64,000 nucleotides of DNA from Candidatus Mediterraneibacter surreyensis (GTDB taxonomy: Bacteria; Bacillota; Clostridia; Lachnospirales; Lachnospiraceae): NCBI GenBank assembly GCA_019118885.1, contig DWYB01000026.1, positions 1 to 64,000 on the forward strand, given 5' to 3'. Positions 24,315 through 33,379 of this stretch are shown here, one piece after another. The notes below the pieces were generated by a model. The model was not told the DNA's origin and made no database searches. It saw only the letters and a list, made by a program, of their open reading frames with translations. Each line of letters starts with the position of its first letter. Within the stretch, counting starts at the first letter, position 1. A program made the translations under genes and the position numbers.

Positions 24315-25415
24315 TTACTCTTCTGTGTAATTCACACCTGTCTCTTTATCAAAGAAGTGCATCTTTGACGGCATAAATACGAAGTTGATTCTGTCGCCGA
24401 TCTGGCTGATCTCATATTTGGATACACGGGCTACGGCCTGAGTGCCGCCGAAGTTGAAATACAGGTTGTTCTCATTACCCATAACTTCTGTGTCCGTAAT
24501 GACTGCATGCTGGGCGTTGTCTTTATTGAGCTCCATGTTCTGTGCATCCATCTTGATATCCTCGCCGCGGATGCCGAGTATCATTTCGCCCTGGCGTCCG
24601 TTCAGTTTCTTCATCATACCGTCAGAAAGTGTCATAGTGCTGCCGTCAGCAAATTTTACGGTATCTTTGTCAACTGTCACGTCGAAGAAGTTCATCTGCG
24701 GAGATCCGATGAATCCGGCTACGAACTGGTTTACCGGATGATCGTAGAGCTCCATCGGTTTGCCGACCTGCTGGATCACGCCGTCCTTCATGATGACGAT
24801 ACGGTCAGCCATTGTCATAGCCTCTACCTGATCATGTGTTACATAGATCGTAGTAGCGCCGATCTGTCTGTGGAGCTTGCTGATCTCTGTCCTCATGCTG
24901 ACACGGAGTTTCGCATCAAGGTTTGAGAGTGGCTCATCCATAAGGAACACTTTAGAGTTCTTTACAATTGCACGTCCGAGCGCAACCCTCTGGCGCTGGC
25001 CGCCGGAGAGGTTTTTCGGTTTACGGTAGCGGTATTCTTCAAGACCGAGGATTTTGATCGCCCAGTCTACTTTCTGTTTGATCTGGTCTGCCGGCATTTT
25101 CATGTTCTTCAGGCCGTAACCGATGTTTTTCTCAACGGTCATATGAGGATAGAGGGCGTAGTTCTGGAATACCATTGAAATGCCTCTGTCTCTCGGAGCC
25201 ACATCATTTACTTTTTTGCCGTCGATATAGAGCTCCCCGCCTGTGATCTCCTCAAATCCGGCGATCATACGGAGAGTTGTCGATTTTCCGCAGCCGGACG
25301 GGCCGACAAATGCGATGAATTCTTTTTCCTCCACATTAAGAGTGAAGTTGTCTACTGTATTCTTATTTGATCCGGGATACATTTTACATACATTTTTAAA
25401 TTCTATAAAACTCAT
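24315..25415 (-). CDS. msmX: carbohydrate ABC transporter ATPase (MsmX/UgpC type)
   Basis: A 366-residue CUT1-type ATPase that energises the two permeases encoded just upstream. The Walker A is GPSGCGKST, the signature LSGGQRQRVALGRA, Walker B VFLMDEPLSNLDAKL and the switch THDQVEAMTMADR; the C-terminal TOBE/OB region (residues about 240-366) follows. ATG 25415 with AAGGAAGGATAAGG upstream is the true start; the frame opens earlier inside the permease 3' end. Many Firmicutes share one distant MsmX, so a dedicated ATPase inside this operon is notable. It begins 4 bases after the permease stop. Confidence 0.93.
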   Translation of the reverse strand: MSFIEFKNVCKMYPGSNKNTVDNFTLNVEEKEFIAFVGPSGCGKSTTLRMIAGFEEITGGELYIDGKKVNDVAPRDRGISMVFQNYALYPHMTVEKNIGYGLKNMKMPADQIKQKVDWAIKILGLEEYRYRKPKNLSGGQRQRVALGRAIVKNSKVFLMDEPLSNLDAKLRVSMRTEISKLHRQIGATTIYVTHDQVEAMTMADRIVIMKDGVIQQVGKPMELYDHPVNQFVAGFIGSPQMNFFDVTVDKDTVKFADGSTMTLSDGMMKKLNGRQGEMILGIRGEDIKMDAQNMELNKDNAQHAVITDTEVMGNENNLYFNFGGTQAVARVSKYEISQIGDRINFVFMPSKMHFFDKETGVNYTEE

Positions 25416-25419
25416 TTCC

Positions 25420-26271
25420 TTATCCTTCCTTTGAACCTGTTGATGTAACACCTTCTACGATCTGTTTTGAGAACAGGGAGTAGATGATGATGACTGGTAT
25501 TGTGATCAGGGTAATAACTGCAAGCGTCTGTCCCATTGTTGTATTCTCATTGGATGTAATAGAGTTCAAACCGATCTGAGCGGTCAGCAGGTCGCTTGAT
25601 GTAAATACCAGTGACGGCCAGAGGTAATCGTTCCATACATTCAGGAAAGTAAATACGCTGACGGTTGCCACAACTGTTTTGGACATCGGCAGAACCATGG
25701 TGAAGAAATATTTCACAGGTCCGCAGTAGTCGAGCTGCGCTGCCTCGTATACATCATCCGGCAGACTGACAAATACCTGCCGGAACAGGAAAATGTTGAA
25801 CGGGTTTACAATCAAAGGCAGGATATAACCGATGATCGTGTTCAGTAGACCGGCTTTCGCGATGATCAGGAAGTGGATCGTGATGACCGTCTCTGTCGGT
25901 ACGATCAGGAGCATGATGATGATCATGAGCCACTGATCGCGGAACGGGAAATTGATCTTGGCAAGAGCATATCCGGCAAGGCCGTTTACGATAATGCTCA
26001 GGACGATCAGGATTGCCGCGTACAAAAGTGTGTTGCCCATATATCTCAGGAAACTTGTATCTGTAATAATGGAAACATAGTTGTCAAAGAAGTTTCCGTT
26101 TAGTGCCGGCGGGATAAAGGCCGCGACTGAATTCATATCCGCCGTGATCGCCGCATCCGGCTTAAAGGAGTTTGCAAGCATCCAGATGACCGGGAACAGG
26201 AAGAAGATCGAGAGCACCAGCAGGACAGCTACAAGGATCCAGTTAATTCGCTTTTGCTTTTTTGTTACCAT
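25420..26271 (-). CDS. carbohydrate ABC transporter permease (MalG/MsmG type)
   Basis: A 283-residue inner-membrane subunit of a CUT1 importer with six predicted helices. The first helix (WILVAVLLVLSIFFLFPVIW) precedes the extracytoplasmic loop, and the EAA loop reads VYEAAQLDYCGPVKYFFTMVLPMSKT, which docks the ATPase. It partners with the permease encoded upstream, whose gene it overlaps by 29 bases, and with the lipoprotein at 27146-28468. Given the neighbouring GH32 enzyme and LacI regulator, sucrose or short fructans are the likely substrate. Confidence 0.92.
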   Translation of the reverse strand: MVTKKQKRINWILVAVLLVLSIFFLFPVIWMLANSFKPDAAITADMNSVAAFIPPALNGNFFDNYVSIITDTSFLRYMGNTLLYAAILIVLSIIVNGLAGYALAKINFPFRDQWLMIIIMLLIVPTETVITIHFLIIAKAGLLNTIIGYILPLIVNPFNIFLFRQVFVSLPDDVYEAAQLDYCGPVKYFFTMVLPMSKTVVATVSVFTFLNVWNDYLWPSLVFTSSDLLTAQIGLNSITSNENTTMGQTLAVITLITIPVIIIYSLFSKQIVEGVTSTGSKEG

Positions 26272-27142
26272 GTTTTCTCTCCTCCTTGTCCTTAGTCAAT
26301 ACATTCTGAATAATCGTCAGGATTACAACGAATACGGTAAATACGATAGCCATAGTGGACGCGAGTCCCATCTCCCAGTTGACTGTACCTGTCTCGTAAA
26401 TATCGTATACGATCGTGTAGGTTGAGTGATCCGGGCCGCCTCCGGTCATTACCATTGGCTGTACCAGCATTCGGAATGCGCCGATCGTAACTGTGATAAA
26501 TACGAAGATACACAGCGGCTTCAGTTCCGGAAGCGTGATATCTCTGAATTTCTGCCATCCGCTGGCATGATCCATCTCTGCCGCCTCATAGAGTGCGGGA
26601 TTGATGTTCTGCAGACCTCCCAGGAAGATGATCATCTGGTAGCCGACACCCTGCCATACGCTCATGATCGCGATGGAGGGAAGCGCCTGATTGGCACTGT
26701 GGATAAACGGCTGCGGGTCGATACCGAAGTTCCCGAGCAGCGTATTTAAAATACCTTCCGGGCTGTAGATCTGCATCCACAGTGTGGATACAACAGCCAG
26801 AGACATAACTACAGGTACGAAAAACGCTACTTTAAAATATTTCTTGCAGTGCGCCGCTTTATTGATCGCCAGGGCGAGCAGAAGAGCGCCGCCGCACTGA
26901 AGCGGTACGATTATGATAACGAATTTTACGGTGTTTAAAAATGACTGTACAAAAAGGTCGTCTTTAAAAATATTTATGTAGTTTTCCAGTCCCACAAAAT
27001 GCGTCAGCTCAGGATTCAGTGCGAAGTAATCGGTAAAACTGAATCCGAATGTAAGCAGCATCGGCAGGAATAAAAACAGTGTCAGCAGTACAAGTGCAGG
27101 CCCGAAAAACGCCATTCCTAAGATTGAATTCTTTTTCTTCAT
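26243..27142 (-). CDS. carbohydrate ABC transporter permease (MalF/MsmF type)
   Basis: A 299-residue permease with the N-terminal signature AFFGPALVLLTLFLFLPMLLTFGFSFTDY, the extracytoplasmic loop, and the EAA loop ALYEAAEMDHASGWQKFRDITLPELKP. It forms the heterodimeric channel with the downstream permease. It begins 3 bases after the binding-protein stop, so all four transporter genes form one operon in the order binding protein, MsmF, MsmG, ATPase. Confidence 0.92.
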   Translation of the reverse strand: MKKKNSILGMAFFGPALVLLTLFLFLPMLLTFGFSFTDYFALNPELTHFVGLENYINIFKDDLFVQSFLNTVKFVIIIVPLQCGGALLLALAINKAAHCKKYFKVAFFVPVVMSLAVVSTLWMQIYSPEGILNTLLGNFGIDPQPFIHSANQALPSIAIMSVWQGVGYQMIIFLGGLQNINPALYEAAEMDHASGWQKFRDITLPELKPLCIFVFITVTIGAFRMLVQPMVMTGGGPDHSTYTIVYDIYETGTVNWEMGLASTMAIVFTVFVVILTIIQNVLTKDKEERKHGNKKAKAN

Positions 27143-27145
27143 ATT

Positions 27146-28468
27146 TTATTCCCTCGTATAACGTTCCAATTTCTGATCTATTCGTTCCACAGCTTTGTCA
27201 AGCTCCTGATCCACATCTTTTCCACTTAAGGCAACGCTTTCCAGAACCTCCTGGAAACTAGTGCTCACCTGCGGATATACCGGAGTCTTCGGACGGGGAT
27301 GCCCATAATTACTCAGCTGATTATAAAGAGCGCTGTAGTTCTCGTCTGTCTGGAAAACGTCGATATTTTCAAATGCTTCATATGTAGACGGGAAGTTCTT
27401 TGTCATATCCCAGATGCGGATGCCGCTATCCACGCCGCTCATCCATTTGACAAGCTCTGTGGCGCCTTCGATATCCTTTGTTTCAGAGGATGCGGCAAAT
27501 GCCCATGAGCCGGTCGGCGTATATGTTCCGCCATCCCAGTTATCGCTGACGATATAAGGAGCGACTCCGAGATTGATATCGGGATAGCTTGTATATATTG
27601 TGTTGACTTCCCATGCTCCGTCGAATTTGAAAGCAGCCCGTCCGCTCTCAAAGAGATTATCAATAGGAGCCTGAGACATATAGCCGTTTTCCACGATAGT
27701 CCGGAAATACTCCATAGCTGCTTTTGTCTGGTCTGAATTGAAATAACCGTCCACAGTCAGCCCGTCATCGCTTACAAGCTCGCCGCCGCCGGACCATACA
27801 AACGGAGCGTAGTAGTAGATACTTGTCTCGCCCACCGGGAATGTCATGTCAAGCGGGTAACCGCCTTTCTCATCCATGAGCGGTTTAAGTTCCTCGAGAA
27901 TATCAAGAAATTCCGACCATGTCCACGGATGGTCTGCATCCGGGATCTCGATTCCGGCTTCCTCGATGATGTCTTTATTATAGTAGAATCCCACGCTGGA
28001 CTCCATGACACCGAGGGCGTAAAGATCGTCGTTTACCGTTCCCTGCTCGATGATCGAGGGAAGATATTCGCTTTCTTCTTCCTCTGTCAGGTCAGCCAGA
28101 GGCTGGATGATACCGTTGGCTGCGTATGCAGAGATGTTCGGTCCGTCTACTGTAAGGACGTCCGGCAGTCCGCCTGCCATGACGGAAGCATTTACTTTAT
28201 CAGAGTAACCGCCGCCGCTGTCATTTCTCGGTACGAACTCAATGTCTGCAAAATACTGTCCGTCATAAGCCTCGTTAAAAGTTTCTACCGATTCTTTGTA
28301 AGCCTGGCCCTCCTCAGTGTCCTCGATTGAGTGAACCCATATGGAGAGGTACTCTTCGCCCTCGTCATATCCTGCGATATCTCCCGGCTCGGGATCTTTC
28401 TGATGACAGCCGGATAGACAGGCCGCAGCGAAGAGTGTAACCGTCAGGTACAGCAATCGTTTTCTCAT
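27146..28468 (-). CDS. extracellular sugar-binding lipoprotein (SBP_bac_1)
   Basis: A 440-residue periplasmic-type binding protein. The signal peptide ends in a lipobox LSGC (Cys21), so it is anchored to the outer face of the membrane. The mature domain has the MalE-like pattern: GLPDVLTVDGPNISAYAANG in the first lobe, YALGVMESSVGFYYNKDIIEEAGIEIP in the hinge region, and AAFKFDGAWEVNT in the second lobe, with many Trp/Tyr residues for sugar stacking. It is the first gene of the operon and lies opposite the LacI gene, sharing an operator region. Confidence 0.92.
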   Translation of the reverse strand: MRKRLLYLTVTLFAAACLSGCHQKDPEPGDIAGYDEGEEYLSIWVHSIEDTEEGQAYKESVETFNEAYDGQYFADIEFVPRNDSGGGYSDKVNASVMAGGLPDVLTVDGPNISAYAANGIIQPLADLTEEEESEYLPSIIEQGTVNDDLYALGVMESSVGFYYNKDIIEEAGIEIPDADHPWTWSEFLDILEELKPLMDEKGGYPLDMTFPVGETSIYYYAPFVWSGGGELVSDDGLTVDGYFNSDQTKAAMEYFRTIVENGYMSQAPIDNLFESGRAAFKFDGAWEVNTIYTSYPDINLGVAPYIVSDNWDGGTYTPTGSWAFAASSETKDIEGATELVKWMSGVDSGIRIWDMTKNFPSTYEAFENIDVFQTDENYSALYNQLSNYGHPRPKTPVYPQVSTSFQEVLESVALSGKDVDQELDKAVERIDQKLERYTRE

Positions 28469-28513
28469 TCCATCTCCTCCTTTTTATTGATGAATCTATA
28501 ATGAAACCGTTAC

Positions 28514-28539
28514 GTTACCGGTTAAGTAACCGGTTACTT
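28514..28539. promoter_or_regulatory. LacI-type operator palindromes
   Basis: AAGTAACCGGTTACTT (28524-28539) is a perfect 16-bp palindrome with the central CpG expected of LacI-family sites. A degenerate copy, GTTACCGGTTAA, directly precedes it (28514), and half-sites AACGGTTAC and ACCGTTACG flank it. They lie in the divergent spacer between the binding protein and the regulator genes. Confidence 0.8.
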
Positions 28540-28641
28540 GTTGATTTTTTAATTCATATTCTGATATACTGTAATCAATCAGAGGTAGAACGGTTACCTG
28601 AGAAACCATAGTTCTATCCATAATATGTGAGGCGTAACAAT

Positions 28642-29667
28642 ATGAAAACAAAGAAAGTAACATTTGCAGATATTGCAAAGTATACCGGATTTTCCAAAAC
28701 AACGATCTCCAGATATTTTAACGATCCGGATTCGCTGACTCTGGAGAACCAGCAGAAGATTGCCGACGCGCTGGATGCACTTGATTACAAGGAAAATAAG
28801 GTGGGAAGGATCCTTGCCAGCGGAAGGACAGAGTTTATAGGACTTATTATACCGAACCTTTATATGCACTACTATTCAGAGATGCTGAGCCAGATCCTTG
28901 CTACATATGAAACTTACGGATATAAATTCCTTGTTTTTGCGGGAAATGAGAAGGCGGATATTGAGAGAAAATATATTGAAGAACTGATGGCTTACAATAT
29001 AGAAGGAATGATCGTATTAAGTCCGACGATTCCTTCTGAGGAGCTTGCATCTTATAATGTACCGGTGGTAGGGATTGAGAGAGAAGACAGGTATATCTCC
29101 AGTGTCAACACAGACAATTATATGGGCGGCGTGCAGGCGGCCAGTCTGCTGAGAAATAGTGACTGCGATATCCTGATCCATGTAAACGGCAATATTCCGG
29201 ACACATCTCCGGCTTCAGGGCGTATCAAAGGATTTGTAGATGTCTGCGAGGAATACAATGTTCCATATGAGCTGATCCTGACACATCTAGGAAACACATT
29301 TGAAAAAAACAGAAGTAAAATAGAAGAAATTGTGGCGCTTCTGGAGAAAAAGTATCCGGACAAGAAGAAAGGAATTTTTATGCCCAATGATACCCATGCA
29401 AATGTATTGCTGAATTACCTGTTCCAGAAATATGGAAAGCTTCCGGAAACATATCAGATTATTGGTTTTGATAATTCTCCGATTTCCAGAGAAGCTGTTA
29501 TTCCGACGAGTACAGTGGGACAGCAGATTTCTCTGATCGCAAATGAAGCAATGAAAATACTGTCGGACCAGATGGAGGAACGGAAAAAAAGAAGACCAGC
29601 CCCCTTAAAGGAGCCGGTACATAAGATCATTCCACCGATTCTGATCCGCAGGGAAACTACGGCGTAA
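28642..29667 (+). CDS. LacI-family transcriptional regulator
   Basis: A 341-residue repressor. The N-terminal HTH and hinge read KVTFADIAKYTGFSKTTISRYFNDPDSLTLENQQKI; the periplasmic-binding-like ligand domain follows, with IGLIIPNLYMHYYSEML and IIGFDNSPISREAVIPTSTV typical of the family. By location it should regulate the divergent sugar ABC operon and the GH32 gene downstream, using the GTAACCGGTTAC operators. ATG 28642 has GAGG 9 bases upstream. The likely -10 for this gene is TATACT near 28565. Confidence 0.92.
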   Translation: MKTKKVTFADIAKYTGFSKTTISRYFNDPDSLTLENQQKIADALDALDYKENKVGRILASGRTEFIGLIIPNLYMHYYSEMLSQILATYETYGYKFLVFAGNEKADIERKYIEELMAYNIEGMIVLSPTIPSEELASYNVPVVGIEREDRYISSVNTDNYMGGVQAASLLRNSDCDILIHVNGNIPDTSPASGRIKGFVDVCEEYNVPYELILTHLGNTFEKNRSKIEEIVALLEKKYPDKKKGIFMPNDTHANVLLNYLFQKYGKLPETYQIIGFDNSPISREAVIPTSTVGQQISLIANEAMKILSDQMEERKKRRPAPLKEPVHKIIPPILIRRETTA

Positions 29668-29747
29668 GCGAAGCTCCCGGAGTAATCCGGTTCAGTTTAA
29701 TATATTTAAAAAATACAAAGAAAATATGCAAAAAGGAGAACAGACGC

Positions 29748-31238
29748 ATGAGCCAGATTTTACGTGATGCAAGAAAATATGAAGAGACGAGAGAAAGACA
29801 GATAAAGGATGAGCCGAGGCCGGCGTTTCATCTGTCAACCCGGGTGGGATGGCTGAATGATCCCAACGGATTCTCGTATTATAATGGAGAGTACCATCTG
29901 TTTTACCAGTATCATCCTTATAATTCCCACTGGGGACCGATGCACTGGGGACACGCGGTGAGCAGCGACCTGCTTCACTGGAAATATCTGCCGGCAGCAC
30001 TCGCTCCGGATACGGACTACGACAGGGACGGCTGCTTTTCGGGCAGCGCTGTCAGCCTGGATGACGGCAGGCAGATGCTGATGTATACCGGGGTAGTCAA
30101 GGAGACCCAGCCGGACGGAAGTACAAGAGAAGTGCAGAGACAGTGCATTGCCATAGGCGACGGGACAGATTATGTGAAATATCCAGGGAATCCGGTCCTT
30201 GATGAAAATGATCTCCCCGAAGGAGGAAGCCGGTTCGATTTCCGTGATCCGAAGATCTGGCGGGCGCCGGACGGAACATTCCGCTGTGTGGCAGGAAACT
30301 GTACGCCGGACAAAGATGGAAGGATCCTTCTTTTCAGCAGTGAGGACGGTCTGAAGTGGAAGTTTGAAAAAACACTGATCAGCAATAACGGACGTTTCGG
30401 ACGGATGTGGGAATGTCCGGATTTCTTTGAACTGGATGGTAAACAGGTCCTTCTTGTAAGCCCGCAGGATATGCTTCCGCAGGGGTTTGAATACCATAAT
30501 GGAAATGGAACCGTATGCATTATAGGAAATTACGATAACGAGACAGATACATTTATTGAAGAGAAGAATCAGGCGATCGATTACGGAATCGACTTCTATG
30601 CTCCGCAGACCGTGGTGGCGCCGGACGGACGGCGGATCATGATCGGCTGGATGCAGAACTGGGATACGTGCAATCTGCATTCCCCGGAGCGTCCATGGTT
30701 CGGGCAGATGAGCCTGCCAAGAGAACTTTCCGTGAAAAACGGACGCCTGATCCAGAAACCGGTCCGTGAACTTGAACAGATGCGGACGAATAAGGTGAGT
30801 TACGAAAATGTGGAGGTGTCTGATGTGATCCGGCTTGATGGAATGAAAGGCCGCCGGATCGATATGGAACTGACGCTGCGCCCGGCAGAAGGAGAAGAGC
30901 TGTACCGAAAGTTTGCCGTACGTTTTGCCCAGAACGATACATGCCACACGGCTGTCAGCTTCCGGCCCCACGAATCCATCCTGAAAGTTGACCGGAAGTT
31001 TTCGGGCTCCAGAAGAGCGATCATTCATCAGCGCAGAAGTCTGGTCAACAGCGAAAACGGCAGGATTACAATGCGCATCATACTGGATAATTTCAGCGTT
31101 GAGATATTTGTAAACAACGGAGAGCATGTGCTTTCGGCGACATTGTATACGGATTTATCCGCAGACGGAATTTTGTTCTACGCAGACGGAAAAGCAGTGA
31201 TCGATGTTGTAAAATATGATCTTGATTTCGAGGCATAA
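29748..31238 (+). CDS. GH32 sucrose-6-phosphate hydrolase / beta-fructosidase
   Basis: A 496-residue glycoside hydrolase cleaving terminal beta-fructosides. The catalytic triad lies in WLNDPNG (nucleophile Asp38), FRDPKIW (Asp167) and WECPDFF (acid/base Glu222); the C-terminal beta-sandwich begins around residue 340. There is no signal peptide, so it acts on imported substrate. Because the partner importer is an ABC type rather than a PTS, unphosphorylated sucrose or short fructo-oligosaccharides are the likely substrates, and ScrB/SacA-type naming would be by homology only. AAGGAGAAC precedes ATG 29748. A terminator follows at 31273. Confidence 0.92.
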   Translation: MSQILRDARKYEETRERQIKDEPRPAFHLSTRVGWLNDPNGFSYYNGEYHLFYQYHPYNSHWGPMHWGHAVSSDLLHWKYLPAALAPDTDYDRDGCFSGSAVSLDDGRQMLMYTGVVKETQPDGSTREVQRQCIAIGDGTDYVKYPGNPVLDENDLPEGGSRFDFRDPKIWRAPDGTFRCVAGNCTPDKDGRILLFSSEDGLKWKFEKTLISNNGRFGRMWECPDFFELDGKQVLLVSPQDMLPQGFEYHNGNGTVCIIGNYDNETDTFIEEKNQAIDYGIDFYAPQTVVAPDGRRIMIGWMQNWDTCNLHSPERPWFGQMSLPRELSVKNGRLIQKPVRELEQMRTNKVSYENVEVSDVIRLDGMKGRRIDMELTLRPAEGEELYRKFAVRFAQNDTCHTAVSFRPHESILKVDRKFSGSRRAIIHQRRSLVNSENGRITMRIILDNFSVEIFVNNGEHVLSATLYTDLSADGILFYADGKAVIDVVKYDLDFEA

Positions 31239-31272
31239 TAGTACAGATTTATAGTATAGAATGGTTTTTTAC

Positions 31273-31309
31273 AGAGCAGAGTATCTATGAGAGGTATTCT
31301 GCTCTTTTA
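31273..31309 (+). terminator. terminator after the GH32 gene
   Basis: AGAGCAGAGTATC pairs with GGTATTCTGCTCT (one mismatch and one wobble), followed by TTTTAT. Confidence 0.7.
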
Positions 31310-31342
31310 TTAACAATTTTTTAACAATGATTTCGAAAAATA

Positions 31343-31371
31343 TTGCCGAAAACTGCCCGTTCCGTTATAAT
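31343..31371 (+). promoter_or_regulatory. sigma-A promoter of the pxp-acc operon
   Basis: -35 TTGCCG (31343-31348), 17-base spacer, -10 TATAAT (31366-31371), 36 bases before ATG 31408. Confidence 0.75.
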
Positions 31372-31407
31372 TTAACCGTTAGTTTAATTATGAAAGGATG
31401 AGAAATT

Positions 31408-32628
31408 ATGGAAAAGACAAACAAAAAAAGCCTCAGCGTTCTGATCGGCGCAGCCTTTCTGATGGCAACTTCCGCCATCGGACCAGGATTCCTCACCCAG
31501 ACGGGTCAATTTACCGGGAGCCTGAAAGCGAGCTTCGGATTCGTTATTTTGATATCTGTCATTTTATCAGCCATTGTCCAGCTCAATGTATGGCGCGTGC
31601 TCTGTGTGTCCGGCATGAGAGGACAGGACGTGGCAAACAAGGTTCTTCCCGGACTTGGCTATGTGGTAGCGTTTCTGGTTGTCGCAGGCGGACTTGTATT
31701 TAATATCGGTAACGTAGGCGGAGGCGCCCTCGGCTTTAACACGCTGCTGGGCATACCGGAGAAAGTCGGCTGCTTTATCGCAGGCGGCGTAGCGATCGTC
31801 ATCTTCCTGATGAAGAACGCGCTGAATGCGATGGATACACTGACAAAGATCCTCGGCGGCATCATGATCGTCGTGATCTTCGTTGTGATCGTGATCGTTC
31901 AGCCGCCGTTTGGGATGGCGCTGAAAGAGACCGTCATGCCGACAGCTCCGATGGACGAGCTTGGAACCGCGATCCTGACGCTTCTCGGCGGAACAGTAGG
32001 CGGATATATCACATTTTCAGGCGCCCATCGTCTGATCGACGCAGGTATCACGAAGAAAGAGAATCTCAAAGAGATCAACAAGAGTTCTGTTATGGGAATC
32101 GGCATCGCCACGATCGTGCGCGTGTTCCTGTTCCTTGCGATCCTCGGCGTTGTAGTTGCGACAGCCACATCACCGGCGCATACGCTTGATCCGGACAATC
32201 CGGCGGCAGACGCGTTCCGCATCGGCGCAGGAGAGATCGGCTACCGTTTCTTCGGACTGGTACTGCTCTGTGCGGCAATCACATCGATCGTGGGATGCGC
32301 TTATACTTCCGTGTCTTTCTTAAAGACATTCCACAAGAGTATTGAGAAATATGAGAATGTGTTTATTATTTTATTTATCGCATTGAGTACAGTTGTTATG
32401 GCAGTTCTCGGACAGCCGGCAGTCCTGCTCGTCCTTGCTGGAGCGGTGAACGGCCTGATCCTGCCGATCACACTGGGCGTATGCCTGATCGCCTCCAAGA
32501 AGAAATCCATCATGGGCGAGGACTACAAGCACCCGACATGGCTTCTGATCTGCGGTATCGTGGTCGTGATCGTATCCGCATACCTCGGGATCAGGACGTT
32601 CGGAACGAATTTAAGCCAGCTTCTCTGA
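31408..32628 (+). CDS. NRAMP-superfamily transporter (YcsG-like) of the 5-oxoproline operon
   Basis: A 406-residue membrane protein with 11 or so helices and the LeuT-like NRAMP/APC pattern: FLMATSAIGPGFLTQTGQFTG in helix 1 and VGGGALGFNT in helix 3. The classical NRAMP helix-1 metal motif D-P-G-N is replaced by GPGFLTQTG, so metal transport is unlikely. The B. subtilis homologue YcsG sits beside ycsF, kipI and kipA, and here too the gene heads the pxpB-pxpC-accB-accC-pxpA operon, so import of 5-oxoproline or a related small acid is the best guess. Start ATG 31408 follows AAAGGATGAG. Confidence 0.8.
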   Translation: MEKTNKKSLSVLIGAAFLMATSAIGPGFLTQTGQFTGSLKASFGFVILISVILSAIVQLNVWRVLCVSGMRGQDVANKVLPGLGYVVAFLVVAGGLVFNIGNVGGGALGFNTLLGIPEKVGCFIAGGVAIVIFLMKNALNAMDTLTKILGGIMIVVIFVVIVIVQPPFGMALKETVMPTAPMDELGTAILTLLGGTVGGYITFSGAHRLIDAGITKKENLKEINKSSVMGIGIATIVRVFLFLAILGVVVATATSPAHTLDPDNPAADAFRIGAGEIGYRFFGLVLLCAAITSIVGCAYTSVSFLKTFHKSIEKYENVFIILFIALSTVVMAVLGQPAVLLVLAGAVNGLILPITLGVCLIASKKKSIMGEDYKHPTWLLICGIVVVIVSAYLGIRTFGTNLSQLL

Positions 32629-32647
32629 TTATGTAAAGGAGATTGAA

Positions 32648-33376
32648 ATGAACGAAATCAAAATCTGTACTGCCGGGGATTCCTCTCTCCTGATCGAATT
32701 CGGTCAGGAGATTTCCCCGGAGATCAACGCGCAGATCACGGCGCTGGTGCGCATGATCAAGGCACAGCATATTGAGGGAGTCACTGACATGATCCCCGCT
32801 TTCGCATCTCTGCTTATCAATTATGATCCCAGAGTGGTAAGCTATGCCGGCCTACGCGCGCGTATGGAGAAGCTTCTGAAGCTGGAGATCAGCGGGGAAG
32901 CTTCGGAATCAAGAATCTTTGAAATCCCGGTCTGCTACGGCGGGGAATACGGTCCGGATCTTCAGAATATCGCGGATCATGCGGGACTGACTCCGGAAGA
33001 AGTGATTCAGATCCACAGCGGAAAAGATTATCTGATCTATATGCTTGGATTCCTTCCCGGTTTTTCCTATCTGGGAGGACTGGACGAGAGGATACACACC
33101 CCAAGACTTGCCAATCCGAGGATACGTATCCCGGCGGGAAGCGTGGGAATCGGAGGCTCCCAGACCGGCATTTATCCGCTGGATTCTCCCGGAGGATGGC
33201 AGCTTCTCGGCATGACGCCGGTAAAGACTTATGATCCGGGGAGAGAGGTGCCGATCCTTTTTGAAGCAGGAGACTATATCCGGTTTGTCCCTGTGACAGA
33301 AGAGGAGTATCTGGAAATAAAGAAACAGGTGGATGAAGGCACATATCAGTGTGTGATCCATCAGAAAGGAGTGTAA
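32648..33376 (+). CDS. pxpB: 5-oxoprolinase subunit PxpB (KipI-like; carboxyltransferase C/D domain)
   Basis: A 242-residue protein of the KipI / CT_C_D family, homologous to one half of the carboxyltransferase domain of urea carboxylase. Landmarks are GDSSLLIEFGQEI near the N-terminus, IHSGKDYLIYMLGFLPGFSYLGGLD in the middle and RIPAGSVGIGGSQTGIYPLDSPGGWQLLG. In the PxpABC complex it helps open the 5-oxoproline ring to glutamate at the cost of ATP. Ribosome binding site AAAGGAGA; stop lies 3 bases before pxpC. Confidence 0.92.
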   Translation: MNEIKICTAGDSSLLIEFGQEISPEINAQITALVRMIKAQHIEGVTDMIPAFASLLINYDPRVVSYAGLRARMEKLLKLEISGEASESRIFEIPVCYGGEYGPDLQNIADHAGLTPEEVIQIHSGKDYLIYMLGFLPGFSYLGGLDERIHTPRLANPRIRIPAGSVGIGGSQTGIYPLDSPGGWQLLGMTPVKTYDPGREVPILFEAGDYIRFVPVTEEEYLEIKKQVDEGTYQCVIHQKGV

Positions 33377-33379
33377 TCT

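Noticed and set aside
29835..31127. 430-codon minus-strand open frame
   Set aside because: Antisense shadow of the GH32 gene; no recognisable domain.
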